5,869 bases of DNA, from the NCBI GenBank assembly GCA_043767025.1, contig JAYUHK010000013.1, forward strand, positions 1 through 5,869, in the 5' to 3' direction. The stretch's first letter is position 1. Every line of letters starts with the position of its first letter. The notes under the pieces are model-generated. The model was not told the origin of the DNA. It was given only the letters and a program-made list of their open reading frames with translations, and did no database searches. Positions 5,807-5,869 of this stretch are shown here, one piece after another. The DNA comes from JAYUHK01 sp043767025. GTDB lineage: Bacteria > Bacteroidota > Bacteroidia > Chitinophagales > Saprospiraceae. The translations under genes and the position numbers were made by a program.

Positions 5807-5825
5807 GTAACCAAAAAAATCAAGT
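5771..5825 (+). other. Long imperfect hairpin at the end of the repeat
   Basis: ACTTGGTTTTTGTCACTTTTTT (5771-5792, about 20 pairing bases) is nearly complementary to AAAAAAGTAACC...AATCAAGT (5801-5825), around an 8-base loop CCTTGATG. The pairing has a small bulge and a few mismatches. The first arm is the end of the shared repeat; the second arm is missing from the left copy only because the window stops. Being AT-rich and lacking a following U-run, it is not a classic terminator, but it could act as a REP-like structure or stabilise 3' ends. Confidence 0.55.
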
Positions 5826-5869
5826 GCTCTGTATAAATTCTAAAGTTTTTGCCTAAAAATCCCGTCGGC

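Noticed and set aside
5798..5836. 12-codon mini-ORF (MKKVTKKIKCSV) inside the hairpin
   Set aside because: Its codons are the hairpin loop and arm; there is no sign of coding constraint and AT-rich arms give Lys codons by chance.
5632..5856. Open frame of 74 codons on the plus strand
   Set aside because: It runs through the repeat and both arms of the hairpin; the translation is a hydrophobic/Lys-rich product of AT-rich repeat DNA, and it has no recognisable domain.
1..5869. Possible composite mobile element bounded by the inverted repeat copies
   Set aside because: The copies are diverged, intergenic and in the same sense as the neighbouring genes; there is no transposase or integrase and no target-site duplication can be seen because the window ends in or near the repeats.

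Overview
The window looks like a chromosomal segment of a Bacteroidota bacterium, probably of the Cytophagales type. Supporting signs are AT-rich intergenic DNA, starts without Shine-Dalgarno sequences, promoter boxes of the Bacteroidota form (TTG, about 20 bases, TAnnTTTG), signal peptides cut at Ala|Gln, and a membrane protein with an N-terminal domain resembling HU-CCDC81 and a C-terminal SPOR domain. The lineage is inferred from these features, not from a marker gene.

Layout: an intergenic repeat (1-95); a complete GH3-family adenylate-forming enzyme on the minus strand (107-1606) with a good promoter at 1648-1680; a divergent intergenic region; a secreted protein on the plus strand (1800-2822) with a His-Gly and Ala-Cys pair like that of caspase/CHAT/clan CD peptidases; a small secreted protein on the minus strand (2853-3308) whose intrinsic terminator lies inside the 3' end of the convergent peptidase-like gene; the HU/SPOR membrane protein on the minus strand (3457-4743) with an Ala/Pro-rich, GC-rich linker; a 403-base divergent intergenic region with regulatory-looking repeats; a small membrane-anchored coiled-coil protein on the plus strand (5147-5575); and a second, inverted copy of the intergenic repeat (5712-5806) that runs into a long hairpin (5771-5825).

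The genes appear to be separate transcription units. All neighbours are divergent or convergent except the two adjacent minus-strand genes (2853-3308 and 3457-4743), which are 148 bases apart. I see no phage, transposon, CRISPR, tRNA or rRNA. Four of the five products are predicted to be membrane-anchored or exported, but nothing in the sequence shows that they form one pathway. The most interesting items are the uncharacterised caspase-like secreted protein, the terminator buried in its coding end, and the pair of related repeats placed downstream of the two outermost genes in the same orientation relative to each gene. I do not see clear evidence of a new multi-gene system.
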